64,000 nt of DNA from Cudoniella acicularis. Lineage: Eukaryota; Ascomycota; Leotiomycetes; Helotiales; Helotiaceae. A program made the translations under genes and the position numbers. This document shows, one piece after another, positions 45,521-56,942 of the stretch. Location: positions 1-64,000 of the forward strand of contig JAAMPI010000004.1 in assembly GCA_013054445.1 (NCBI GenBank), read 5' to 3'. The first letter of the stretch is position 1. Each line of letters starts with the position of its first letter. The notes below the pieces were generated by a model. That model was not told where the DNA came from and did no database searches. It saw only the letters and a program-made list of their open reading frames with translations.

Positions 45521-46932
45521 TGCGATAGACAATAATGCAGAGCAAAATACACTATTTTACATTGAATACAGACGAATTTTTCAAAGCAATGAGGAAGAGG
45601 AAGAGAAAGGAGTCAGAGGATGGTAGAAAGTCTGAAAGGGCTTCTTTGAATACTTTGTCACTCTACCGTCTGCTAGCGATATGTACAGTACGAGACCAGC
45701 AGTATGTACGCGGATTACCCCATCCTCGGATCGATTCCGGTCTGTGGATGAGGCTTACGATATGACGCTGCAAGAGAGTGAGGGGCACTGGTGAGGGGTT
45801 GGGAATGCTTAGAAATCACTGAACCTGGCATGTTTTCCGAGATAAACGAGCAAGGTCAAGCACGTGACTCGTCAAAGCTTCCTTAAGAGGATGAAATGAA
45901 ATCCAACGTCGTCCTCTCCTACATCCGTATCCGTACACCAAATTCTTCCCACAACTTCCACGAGAACTTCCTTCACGGCAAATTACCCGGAAATGCATTG
46001 TGCACCGTTTGAAATACATGTGGTAACGTTGTTGATGCCGGACCCTTTGCCCTCCCAGAATGCGTGCAAAATCAAAAAACTCCATTGTTTCCACTGTGTC
46101 TCTTCAGCCCCTCGCCCATCTCCACTCTGCAAACCCCCAAACGAGTTCGTCACTTGAACCAATCGTCTCCTGTAGCAGAATTTGTTTCGCCAAATCTACT
46201 TGTGACGAGATCACTTCTTAGTGATCACAAAGGATAAAACCTTTCTCTTCCTCAACACTTACCAACCGACTACCCGTAACCAAGGCAAGGCGCCGAGGTT
46301 AAGATCGTTACACCAGCTTTGCTCCAAACCCAAATCGCACCTAGCAGAAACTCTGAACACCTCGCCGTGCGTCAAAACACGAACTACCCCACCGTCGAAC
46401 GTTTCATTTTGAGCCTATCAATTAGTTAGAGTTTCTTCGAGCAAAAAGTTCGGCTCGGCTAGTGGCTGTCAGACCCGTCGGCTGGCACGAGCGGGAAAGG
46501 GGGTATGTATTGTGCCTGAAATAGAAGGCGGTGGGTGTTCTGCCAACCCTCAGACCACTCCTCCGTTTGAGCTATCACCAACATCAAATCCACCATTATC
46601 ACGCATTAACAAACATTACAGCCCAAATATCTGTTTTTGGACCTATTCGCACGCGTCAAATCCCGCTGGTGACCTGTACTAAAAAGGACAGGCTTCCGCA
46701 TAGCAAGTAAGCTATGCGGATCCATTCTTCGTTGCATCTGTGAACAGACAACAGTAACGAAGATTTGTGACTTTCTTTTCAACGCTTTCAAAATTGGCTA
46801 TCGTAAATCCATCGTCAACCAATTGCAACCGAATACAGCAGATACTCGAGCCGAACAACTCAACCTCAATTGCCTTGCCCCACCCGAAGACTCACGATTC
46901 GTTGACGCGAGGCAGCTTCGCCCTACGCCAGA
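45521..46932. other. Divergent intergenic region
   Basis: Separates the MFS gene (minus) from the RNase H gene (plus). No other gene recognised. Confidence 0.45.
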
Positions 46933-47415
46933 ATGGTTTACAGTATGAGGATTTATGTTGATGGGGGTTGCAGAGGGAATGGTCAACCGGGATCGATAGG
47001 TGCAGCTGCCGCCGTCTTCAAAAACCAACATGGAGGACACACGTCTTGGACGAGAGAGTTGCCCCGATATCCTCCACCCACGAACCAAAGAGCTGAAATC
47101 ACAGCCATTATCATCGCACTGGAGAAGGCTCTCGAAAAATATAACGATCTTGACAACGACCCTTGGCTGGATGTCAAGATCTACTCCGATTCTAAGTACG
47201 CCATAGGATGCATGAATGAGTGGATTTACAAATGGAGTCAAAACGGCTGGATCAATGCTGCTGGTAAACCTGTTGCAAATCAAGACCTCATAAAGGAGGC
47301 CTCGGACCTTGACGATAGGCTGCAAGAGGAGGGGAAGGTGGAATATATTTGGATTTCAAGGGACAAGAACGAGGACGCGGATCGTTACTGCAACGAAGCC
47401 ATGGACGACATGTGA
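46933..47415 (+). CDS. Single-domain RNase H
   Basis: A single exon of 160 aa; a stop lies upstream in frame, so the ATG at 46933 is the start. RNase H fold with the acidic active-site residues visible: Asp10 in IYVDGGCRGNG, Glu55 in NQRAEITAI, Asp86 in IYSDSKYA and Asp150 in KNEDADRYCNEAM. Hydrolyses RNA in RNA-DNA hybrids. It has no N-terminal hybrid-binding domain and no long linker, unlike standard eukaryotic RNase H1. The usual His-containing loop before the last Asp is shortened to SRDKNED. It may be a fungal RNase H paralogue or a captured retroelement domain; the intact frame suggests it is a working gene. Confidence 0.88.
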   Translation: MVYSMRIYVDGGCRGNGQPGSIGAAAAVFKNQHGGHTSWTRELPRYPPPTNQRAEITAIIIALEKALEKYNDLDNDPWLDVKIYSDSKYAIGCMNEWIYKWSQNGWINAAGKPVANQDLIKEASDLDDRLQEEGKVEYIWISRDKNEDADRYCNEAMDDM

Positions 47416-48315
47416 AGACTGGTGTTGGATCGGAGATTCCTTGTTATGCTGAGGGCGTTATGGTTTGAATTTGGAACGCCGTCGCGGGAAAGCGACCTCC
47501 CTCTGGCCATCCACCCAAGCCATGTGCGAGCATGTGTCATGCGGATTCTATCAATACCACAGTTACGGCGTGCGGTTGTGGGTCACGAATTACGACTTGA
47601 CTTCTGCCATGGTGTTCTGGAAAAATATGAACGGGTTTTGGGCACTTCCCCCGTCTGCGGCAACGATTACTATCGACAACTGCTTGTTTAATTTTTTTCA
47701 GGAGTTACTTTTTTTTTTTTAGGAATTGGGTTTGAACAAGGGTTCTGTCAGTAATGAGGGAGAATTGTTGGGGAAGACCCAGACTTGGTTCCGCTGGCTA
47801 GACTCCCCAGGTATGGTTACTTCTCAATATGGAAAAGCAAAAAATCTGTGAGCAACTTGTTACCCCTTAACTTAACCACATGCCCTGACTTCAGATTCCG
47901 TACTTTCAAATCATTTATACTCCCTCCCCTCTTGCCAGTTAGCTCCTCGTATTGTTTAGTCTTTCGGTCCCCAATCGGCTTCTTGTACTATACAAGTGTA
48001 TTCAATTCTCCAATACATACTAAGCCGCTGGTGTACTTTGTAACTTCCTTTTCATAGGCGAGGAAATAGAAGGTTGAAACTGATAATCCAAGGGTCATTT
48101 TCCTGCATCTCGATGTTCAAACTTATTTGCTGCTGTGAATAATTACTTCGTTTCCTCTTGGTCAACTTCAAGTAAAAGCAGAAGAAAAAAGTCGTCAACG
48201 TTTTCACTGGATTTTTGCCTTTGACGACGAGAGATTCTCTAGTAAAAGAACGGAATTTGACTATACTTTCTATCACCCTTCGGCGCTATCGTATTTTTAA
48301 CGTCTCAGACCCGTA
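47416..48315. other. Intergenic region
   Basis: 3' flank of the RNase H gene followed by AT-rich sequence. No supported gene. Confidence 0.45.
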
Positions 48316-48600
48316 AAGAAATTAAGCCTTGTTCCGGCTTTTGATTTCATTTCATCTAAAAGTTCTTCATGTTTTATACTGAATTAAATCTTTAATTTCC
48401 GCTTTTACTTTCTTTTTTATTTAAAATGTTCTTAATGTCTTTTACTAGGAGAGAGATTGTACCCTCTATTTCCGCTTTTACTTTTCCTTTCATCTCAAAA
48501 TTCTCAATATCCTATACGAGCAGGGGTATGAAGTTGTCTATTTCTATTTTTGCTATTCTTTTTATTTAAAAATTCTTAATATCCTATACTAGTACAGAAA
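48316..48600. repeat. Degenerate ~70-bp tandem repeat, about 4 units
   Basis: Each unit has the order: A/G-rich start, TTTCCGCTTTTACTTT-like pyrimidine tract, TTTATTTAAAA or similar, then TTCTTAATATCCTATACTAG. Units begin near 48317, 48381, 48449 and 48521, with divergence between copies. It abuts the 3' end of the helicase pseudogene. Confidence 0.65.
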
Positions 48601-48630
48601 TTAAGTACTCTTTCTGTCAAGAGCAGTAAG

Positions 48631-51600
48631 CTATTCACCACTGAGGTCATGATTCTTATAATCGACGACAGTGATATTCAGAGTGTCTTGATGGGAAATT
48701 CCCACTTTGTGATGGAGCTTGTGGATATCCTTCGCCCAAGTCGGAAATGACCCAAGCTTCTTGCGCTTGTCGATAGTCTCGAAAAATGGGATGAGAGCGC
48801 CAAAATCCAACCATTTAAACTTAGCACTGTCGACAATCTTGCTTGCGAGTTGCTCGAGGCTATTTGACTGAAGGATGTCTGGTAATAATTCCTCCTCACC
48901 GCCTTCTGCTCCATGTTCTGATCCATGGGAGCTATTAAAATCTTCGGCGGTTGGCTCTCGGTTTGCCGACAATGGCTCAGCAGATTCTGTAGTTTGGGCC
49001 TCGAGAGGGGTTTCTTGTGGAGCAGCAAGTCACTGGTCAACAGCATCGGAATCGCCAGAATCACCCCAAGCGCCACCGGATCCCCATCTATCATCAGCTG
49101 ATTGGCGCTTCTTTGCAAGAATCTCCTGGCGCTTGTTCATAGTTTCCATCTGCTGCTTCCAAGACTCTTGAGTGACTTGCGGAACAAATGTACAGGATGG
49201 GTCGATTCTTAGAGCATTTTCATGAATGACGCGCCCATGTTCAGAAAACCAAGCAAACAACTCGCGGAACTGATTGAGATCGTACTTCTTGTCAAGCTCT
49301 GCCTGATCTTCTGAGGTGTTGACCTCACTGTCATCATCATTCTTGACTATTGTGCACTTGGAGTCGCCAACGCAAGCCATGAATTGGGTGGTCCGAGTTA
49401 GAGCCACGGCAAGTCGGTGTTTATTGGTCACAAATCCAGCTTTGCCTTTGAGATTTTCTGCCGAAGTAAAATCATTAAAGACGAACTTATTTTCCCAGCC
49501 TTGATAGGTATTAGTCGTGGCAATGATAATGCCAGCAAATTCAGCTGGGTTGTACAGGATTTGCTTGACATAAATCTTTCTCTGTCGGACGTATGGGATC
49601 ACAACCACAAAGTCTGAATTTTGGACACTAGGGAGAGCTTCGCGCATCTTTCTGATATATTTCAAGGTAAAGTATGCGGTGGCGGTGTTTCCCTTGGAGG
49701 TGCCGCCAACCTCCTTAAAAGTAAAAGAGTTTCTGACGTCGATCATGACAGGATATACCAATCCTATTGGCGATGCTCCCAACTTTGGGGAGTCTTCCGG
49801 AGCCTCAAGGCCGTTGGTAGAGACGTCTGCAAAGAGCGCATCACAAGCTCTTGATAATTCAAATCACTCATCGTCAATGGAAATTGTTGAAGAGTCGCGA
49901 ACATTCTTGTAGATGATGTTGCGAGCGGGATGGAATTGCCCAGGTGGCACACGGATTTGGGTGTCGCAGTCGATGAAGGGCCGGTCTAAATCCAGAAGGC
50001 GTCGCATCAAGGATTTTCCGATGGGATCAGTAAAAGAATTGTACCTAGTTCCGTCCGGATTCCTAAGTAGTTCAGAGTAGATAGGGGGAGGAAGCTGTTC
50101 TGGATCAGCAGCCATGATGGTAGGCTTGTTGCCTTTCACAACGAGGAGGTATTCGAGCTCCATTGAGCAGCATGCATCATCGATACCGACCACATCCCAG
50201 CTCTTCACGTAAGGCTTGACGAAAGAAGATCCTGCGATTGTAGTTGTGCACATGAACAGCTCCGTCTCATCTCTAACATCTCTGGATGCAGCCTTGATAA
50301 GCTTTGGGAGATCCTTGCGCTGCTCGGGGCTTCTCCTGCTGCCAGAGATGTTGAGTATGTTGGCAAGACCCTCGTGCTTAGGTCGCAATGCTAACAGCTT
50401 TGGGTTGGTAGTATTGATGAGGCCTACCATCTTGAGTACAGCACAGATAAGGGACCACTCGAATCTGTAACCCTAGTTATCGGATTTCTTGCCAACAATC
50501 TTCTCCAAGAACCTAGTAATGTTTCGAATGTTACCAGCATCAGCCTTCTTGACTATGTCCGCCTCTATGTGCTCTGTCCAAGCACAAACCATGAGGTATT
50601 GGCCTTCCGAAAACTGTTCGAAGAGGTTCTGGGCCATCATATTCACGGTTTGAATGGAGGATGCGACTAGGAGCACGGTTTTGCGGCCAACTAGCTGGAT
50701 CTCAATGGCCTTTCGTAACAAGAACGACTTGCCTGTACCTGCTGGACCTTTGATAAGACATATGCCTTGTGGAACACGACGGAAATAACCTTCGAGAGAT
50801 GCCTTCTGATCAGGGGTACAGTTGGCGAGGAGCTCCTGAAATTGTTTTGGTGATAAGGGATGGACGAAATCATGTTCCCACATGTCTTCAAGGATCTTGC
50901 TAATAACCAGAGCTCGCTGGTCTCGGAAGTTGATAGGTGTCTCGGCAAGAAAAGCTAATGGGTTTATTTGAACCTCTCCGTCTTCATTTTCTTGAGCCTC
51001 TCCTTCATTTTCGTCTGCTCCATACACCTATTCAGCGGTATTACCTTCCAAATGCGCTTCGTTAGTCTCTTCATTGTCTCCATTGACATTGTTAGACTTT
51101 CGGTTTCTGGCAGCAGATTCGGCGTTGGTAGGGCGAAGATCAGCAACAAACTCGTTCAGAGCTGCGATTCGGCGTCGCACGGTTGTTGCACTCTCTGAAA
51201 TTTCGAGATAGATGGGGACAGCCTCAAGATCGACATTGTATTCCTCTTCGCCCGTAACCTCTCGAGTATCGAGAATGATAACATGACCGTCCCTGCCGAC
51301 AGACTTTAGACGTGCGGTATTGAGAAAGGCACCGGGATGTGTAATTTCGGTGTTTTTGAGGACGGTTGCTTCCCAATAAATGCGGTTGGGTTTTTGCTCT
51401 ATGTCATTGTCGGCAGCGGTGGTCTCTGCGCTCTCGATAGCTGGTTAATCACCTGTGTTTGAGGCCTTTTCGAGGTTGCCGTTCTCTCCGTTGTCCTCTT
51501 CGGCATCTTCTTGGTCCACGATGATGGTAGGAACATCCTTCTGATCAGGCTCCTTTGGCTCAAAGTATATCTTGATCTTTTGGCCAGCTTCGATGAATCG

Positions 51601-52975
51601 GTTGTTTCTGAAAATTGACTCGAGAGCTGTTTCAATGGATGCAGTGAACTTGTTTTCGTTGTCTTCCTCGTGGATAAATTGTGCTAGGACTGGAATCTTT
51701 TGCAGCAAATCGCAAAATTCAATCAGGCCGAGAGCGTCTTGGGCAGAACCAAAACCCACGTTGATATACCAAACCCAGATGTCTGAATAGGCCATGTGGT
51801 ATCTGTGTGATTTCGTGCATTCTGTCATTCGAGGTTGCATTGGGTTGAATTGAGTCAAATACTCCTTGTTCCAGGTGACCCTGAAAACATTAGTGAATGA
51901 TTCCAACCTCGAAAATCTAGGAACTTACTCGAAGAGACCGTGCTCTCCGAAAACATAATCCATCTGCTCTAATGCTCGCCGCGTCGATGGGGTGTTAGGA
52001 ACGCAGAGGTAAAAGCCACGAGACCTTAAGCAGTCGGCAAGGTGATTCTCCTTGAAATCGGTGGCTTCACTATTGGTGACTTTGTAAAGCCATCTCTCGT
52101 GGTAAATATCACCTTCTGCACCATCACGAACATTGATACGGACGATGCAAATGTCTTCTTCTGGAACTGGTCGTTGAGCTTGAGAAAAGAGTTTTTCCTT
52201 AAACTCTGCGGAGTCTGGTTGAATGCGGAGGTTAATAGTGTCACTGTAAAAGCGAACATCGACATTGTGCTTGGTGCTATAGGAGAACTTGGGTCTGCCA
52301 TCCTCGCCTTTAACGGCATTGCCATCTTTGTCAAGAACGGGATCGAGGCGTCCGTATCGCTCGGGGCCCTCCATATTTCTGGGAAATTGGAAGATGATAC
52401 CGACATAGGGAATGCCCTCCATGGGGTCAGCAGTTATGAGATGAGCGATGAGCTTCTGCTGCTCGATAGCTTTATTGGACTGGAGGCCAAAGTGTCCTGC
52501 GTACTTGAAAGCGCCATCTTAGTCCTTGTAATCAAGGGACCAGAGCCACAGATAGATCGCTTGAGCGGGTGGCGGCGAAAATTGTCTGGAAGTTGGAAGG
52601 TCGGATCTCCCTTTCTATTGGTGTTGTTAATGGTCAACCAACCCTTTAGGTCTGGTGTCTTGTAAAAGTCTGGACGCTCATTCCATTCAGAGCCCTGTGA
52701 CAGGTTAGCAAGGTCACTTTGATGTGTCTTGCCGACTTACTTGACTGTCGCCATCACCATTATCACTGGAGGCAGATCCGGTTCCTTGGGAAGCGGAATC
52801 GCCGATCTATGCTGTCTCATCCTCCTGGAATTGAACCTGGTCCTCGACAAGAGGCTGCGATATCTCTGTCTGTGGCAGCTCCTATCGCACTGTCAGTTAA
52901 CGCATCAAACCATCGCGCCCGTCCACTCACCTTTGGATAGCTATGCGGATTGACTCCTAGCAAGTTGGGATCCAT
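48631..52975 (-). pseudogene. SF1 (DNA2/NAM7/ZNFX1-type) helicase, disrupted
   Basis: Inferred exons 52975-52931, 52878-52741, 52694-51929 and 51880-48631 would encode about 1400 aa. Helicase motifs: Walker A GPAGTGKSF, a motif II reading IDDACCSMELE (Asp where DEAC is usual), motif III AADPEQLPPP, NTYQGWE (motif V) and VALTRTTQF (motif VI). The same frame runs through the gene but is cut by seven stops: TAG 52807-52809, TAA 52519-52521, TAA 51445-51447, TAG 51028-51030, TAG 50473-50475, TGA 49864-49866, TGA 49030-49032. A frame change near 52578-52581 fits loss of one base in a T run. The total length is one base short of a multiple of three. All TAA/TAG could come from CAA/CAG by one C-to-T change, as in RIP-like decay. 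Otherwise the coding frame is well preserved, so the loss looks recent. Confidence 0.82.
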
Positions 52976-55900
52976 TGGTCTTGGCGAGGGTATTCTCTGA
53001 AGAGATTTTATTTATTTGATATATGCAATCCTGGGAGAAGTTGCGTTGAATATGACCTCCACGGATTGTTGTGATGGCGAAGAGGGGAAAAGGCGAGGGT
53101 GGTGATAATAATTTAGGGAAATATTGCGGTTGCCAGTCAAAGAAATATGGGGCCTGTAGTGAATCCGCTGCGAATCAGCTCGAAGCTCAATATGACGAGA
53201 GAATTGCCTCAGGGTAGAATATGTCATATGCTATTACCAAAACAGAAATCCGAGTAATATCCTCAGCCAGACCCTCTCCGCCAGGAGACATTCTGTTTTC
53301 AAGGGGCCTCGCGGGCACTCATATATTTAGATATATGTACATATATATGTAAGGACTTTCCAAACGAAACGACATGTAATAAATGCATGCCAAAGTACCA
53401 CAATTTAGACAAGCTGTAATGGAGCCATATTTCTGTACAAGTGTCGAAGAAAATTAGTTTGAATCCTTGTCATTTTAGAAGACATTCAAAACGTAGACAT
53501 CAACAGTATATGCTTTATACAAGCTCGAGTTCGGGTAGCAAGTTGTAGATTCGTCAAGTCAATTCCTGTCAAATTCAGATCTAGATTGGAGGAAACAAGA
53601 TTCGCAGATAGATAAAATGTTCGCCATGGTAATAAAGAGTGTAGATATTCTGTACAAGCTTGAATTTAGCCCCTATTTTGCAGATGTCGTTGAGTAACCT
53701 TGAAGTGTACTTTTCGACTCCCCCGCCTCCCCTCCCCTTCCCCATCACCAGTAGCTCAAAGTATGTAGTTTGCAGACCCAAAGCATTTTCCGAAGTAAAA
53801 TTATATCCTAAAGAGGTCGATAATAGGTATTTAATCCTCTTTTAGCTGGCGCGTTGTCTGTTGGTTGTGATGACATGTTTGGAATCGAAGTGGCAATTCA
53901 AGCATGAACGTTCGCAGATAGAAAAAGAGTTTCACAGATGGGGATGAAGTTCCTAACAGTGTAAGTATAGAGTTAGAGCACGAGTTCTCCATACAAACTT
54001 GAACATAGACCGGATTCTGAATCATCTACCCCAGAACAATGAAGTGTTTTTCTCTTCGCGCCTTGGGCAATACTACTTACCGGGATCGAAAACCGCAGAT
54101 TAGAGGAGTCTTCGTGACGCGAAATTTGGGTTTATGATTGCTGTAGCAGCTGAGAACCAGCCGTGATGCTCGCTTTTGTGATATCAAAGTTTCCAGTTAT
54201 ATTGTGGTTTTGATTCCATTCGGCTTCTTTATCAAAGAATTTCTCGCTAAAGTATCCACCACGAAAATGACCTTAGACTGACAGGAATTTTAATCCTTCT
54301 AGTGACATAGCTTTCTTGTCTACGGCTCTAGACTATCTGAGATACCCCTTTTAAGGGAAGAAGCTAGATCTATACAATTATTTGAGAAAATATTTCACAA
54401 GTTTGACATCGTTACCCCTTCTTTGAAGTGTTTTGCCTTTTTTTAACAAAAGATTTTCAAGAAGTTCTGGGTATTCCCTTCGCTAAAATTTGGGTTTTCA
54501 AAAGCACTATCGGATGATTCAATCCCTCGTATTTGAGGGCCCTAAAAATGGTGTTGGCGATCTGAGCTAACCTCAAGAAAACATCTCGGCCACAACGCAC
54601 GAGTCCATGAAAGTGCCGGTACTTCTAGAATTGCAGCATTCTTAATCGATAAAACGGTCTCCCTGCTTGATCTGCGGTTCTAGACCTCTAGCTCCCGATT
54701 CAGCACATGAATTCAAGTCATATTTGAGTTTTGAAAGTGCGACACAGTTACCTTCATGGGCTAGGCCATAATCTCTGACCCGGACAAACTTTAGTTGCAT
54801 TTTTTCCTCCCCCTTCTCAGCATATACCTGATCGGAACGCTAAATTTGGCGACTTGTAGACTCAAAGCCTCTTTCATCCTCCTCCTTCTCCTCCTTCTCC
54901 TCCTTCTCTCACTGGTACACTTCAACGTTAAGCTCGATATTCCTACAACACTCTTCTCCGCATTGGCCTAACATTTCAACAACCTTCGTAACCTCGATTT
55001 TGAAAGTCGCACTCGTATAACATTTGGATACGCATACAATATTTCGAATCCTCCGACGTTCCACAATCACAAATTCTCTATATCTTTACAATCTCTGGAT
55101 TATTCATGATAACACTACCATGCCTTGACACCCTTACAATTTATTTGCTCAATGGTCACTCTGTGTACTTACAATCCCACAATTCCCATTATAGCTCTAT
55201 TCGCTGTTGTTTTCTTGCGCTTAAATCCATGCTCTCCGTCCTCCCGCTGTGCGCCACCATATCTCAGCCCATTCAAACATTTGAAATTTAACGACTCCAT
55301 ATCTTTGACGGCTCTATAGACTATAATCCCTGAATCCCTCAGCCCAGACTAGAAAATCCTGTCAGATCTGTTGGGAAAGGAGCAATGCAAACCCAAATCA
55401 GTTTACAAGGCTTGATTTTCCTGCCATAAGCTTCTTAATTTCCGAAGATAGGGAGCTGGAAATCTTTTTTACCCTAACTTAAGATGGTCACTCTTCTTTT
55501 TTCGCACAACAAAACAAAAGCTTAGATAATGAACCCCCCTATACTATTGAATTAGGAACTAAGAAAAGAACAGAAGCTAGTGTACAGTTTCTAAGCAGTA
55601 GAAAGAGGAGTCCCGAAAGAAGGAATCTCACCGACTTCACTATTCAGTAACCATACTGCAACTCATTCTACAAAATTCTACAAAGCACTTGAAAAATACT
55701 TCAACTCCTAGAATCTACTTCAGACAATAGCTAGACCTAATTCTCTCTATATTACTTCTAGTATCTCACAGAATTAGAGATATTGAAAGTATATGAAATA
55801 AAAATCTTCAGATTTCAGATAAATAAACTGTCACTATAAAGAACACTTCATAAGATAAGATAAGCTTAAATTAATCCGAAAACCCCCGATATCAGATATT

Positions 55901-56052
55901 TTAAGCTCGCTAAAGGGTGTTTATCCGAGCTTTAGTCCATATTACTTGCTACACAGATTTCTTTTTATAGATTTTCTCCTCTCTAAGCCTTCGACCTCAC
56001 AATAATATCAGCAATCCCTCTAAGAAACTACAACGCATCCTCACACCTCACA
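52976..56052. other. 3-kb AT-rich gene-free region
   Basis: No supported gene. A CTCCTTCTC microsatellite lies around 54876-54907. Sequence between 55480 and 55930 is strongly AT-rich with many stops. No transposon ends were identified. Confidence 0.4.
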
Positions 56053-56942
56053 ATGGCACCAATACAAGAGAAGAAGCAGCAGAAGGCCGAAGAAAAGGGC
56101 AATCCCCGCGGTTCTGCGGCGAATCCCATCACTCTGGACAGTGATGGCGAGGAAAAAGAAGAGGACGAGGCACCACCTCCACCACCGAAAAAGGAGAAGA
56201 AAGAGGAGAAGAAGAGCGCTCCGAAGCGCGAAACGGAAGAGGAGATGGAGGCTCGAGCAGCGGGAGGAAGGACCTTTTTGGCAACGGGAGTAATGTCCCC
56301 GGAAGATTTTGGATCTAGATCTAGATTTGGATCATTGGCTTTGGCACCAGTGGCTCCGGAACCATTGGGTCCTGCATCATTTGCTTCTGCAAATTACGGC
56401 ATGCCGTCGTCGACAAAAGACCCACCAGAACGAACAAACCAGTACCAGTAAGAGCACCAGCATCAGCCGAGCAAGAAGCTCCTAGATCATCTAAGCGCGC
56501 GTCCCCGAAGAGCGAATTGGGTGAAAACCCTCAAGGCCCTCCGGCGCCAAGAAAGAGAGCAGCACGTAGTGCACCAACTGGAGCCCCTGCTGCAAAGAAT
56601 CCAAGAAAGAAGCTCGAGACCAAGACCGAGACCGAGACCGAGACCGATACCGTTACAGACGACGCCGGCAACCGGCAAAGATCTACCTCACCAACGCTCT
56701 ACAGTGAGCAGTTATATTACCCTCCTCTTTCGCCCCCTCGTCGTGCCGGTCCTCTTCCCCCTCTTACTGGAAGAAGCCAGCATTGGAGCAAGGATTCACC
56801 GTCCCCGCCACCAGTCAACATGATCCAGCTGCGATATGCGCGTGGAAGAGGCATTAAGATACCATTGAAGAAGAAGAAGTATCCCAAAGATGGTGAGGAG
56901 AGGGATGAAAAGAAGGACGGAGAGGAGAGAGATGGAGAATGA
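56053..56942 (+). CDS. Low-complexity charged protein, frame-shifted
   Basis: Two overlapping reading frames (56053-56451 and a frame open through to 56942) fit one gene of about 296 codons with a 1-nt loss between about 56400 and 56450, most simply near a short A run. The first part starts at an ATG and contains NPITLDSDGEEKEEDE, which resembles a SUMO-interacting motif (hydrophobic core plus acidic tail), then Lys/Glu- and Pro-rich stretches. The second part has a KTETETETDT repeat, YYPPLSPPRR and a basic end with two EERD-containing repeats. No folded domain is recognised. The break may be an assembly indel, so I call it a coding gene with a frameshift rather than a pseudogene; a very short intron could not be excluded. 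Confidence 0.55.

Noticed and set aside
49030..51030. Stop-codon reassignment explaining in-frame TAA/TAG/TGA in the helicase
   Set aside because: Every neighbouring gene ends normally at these codons, and the gene also carries a frame change.
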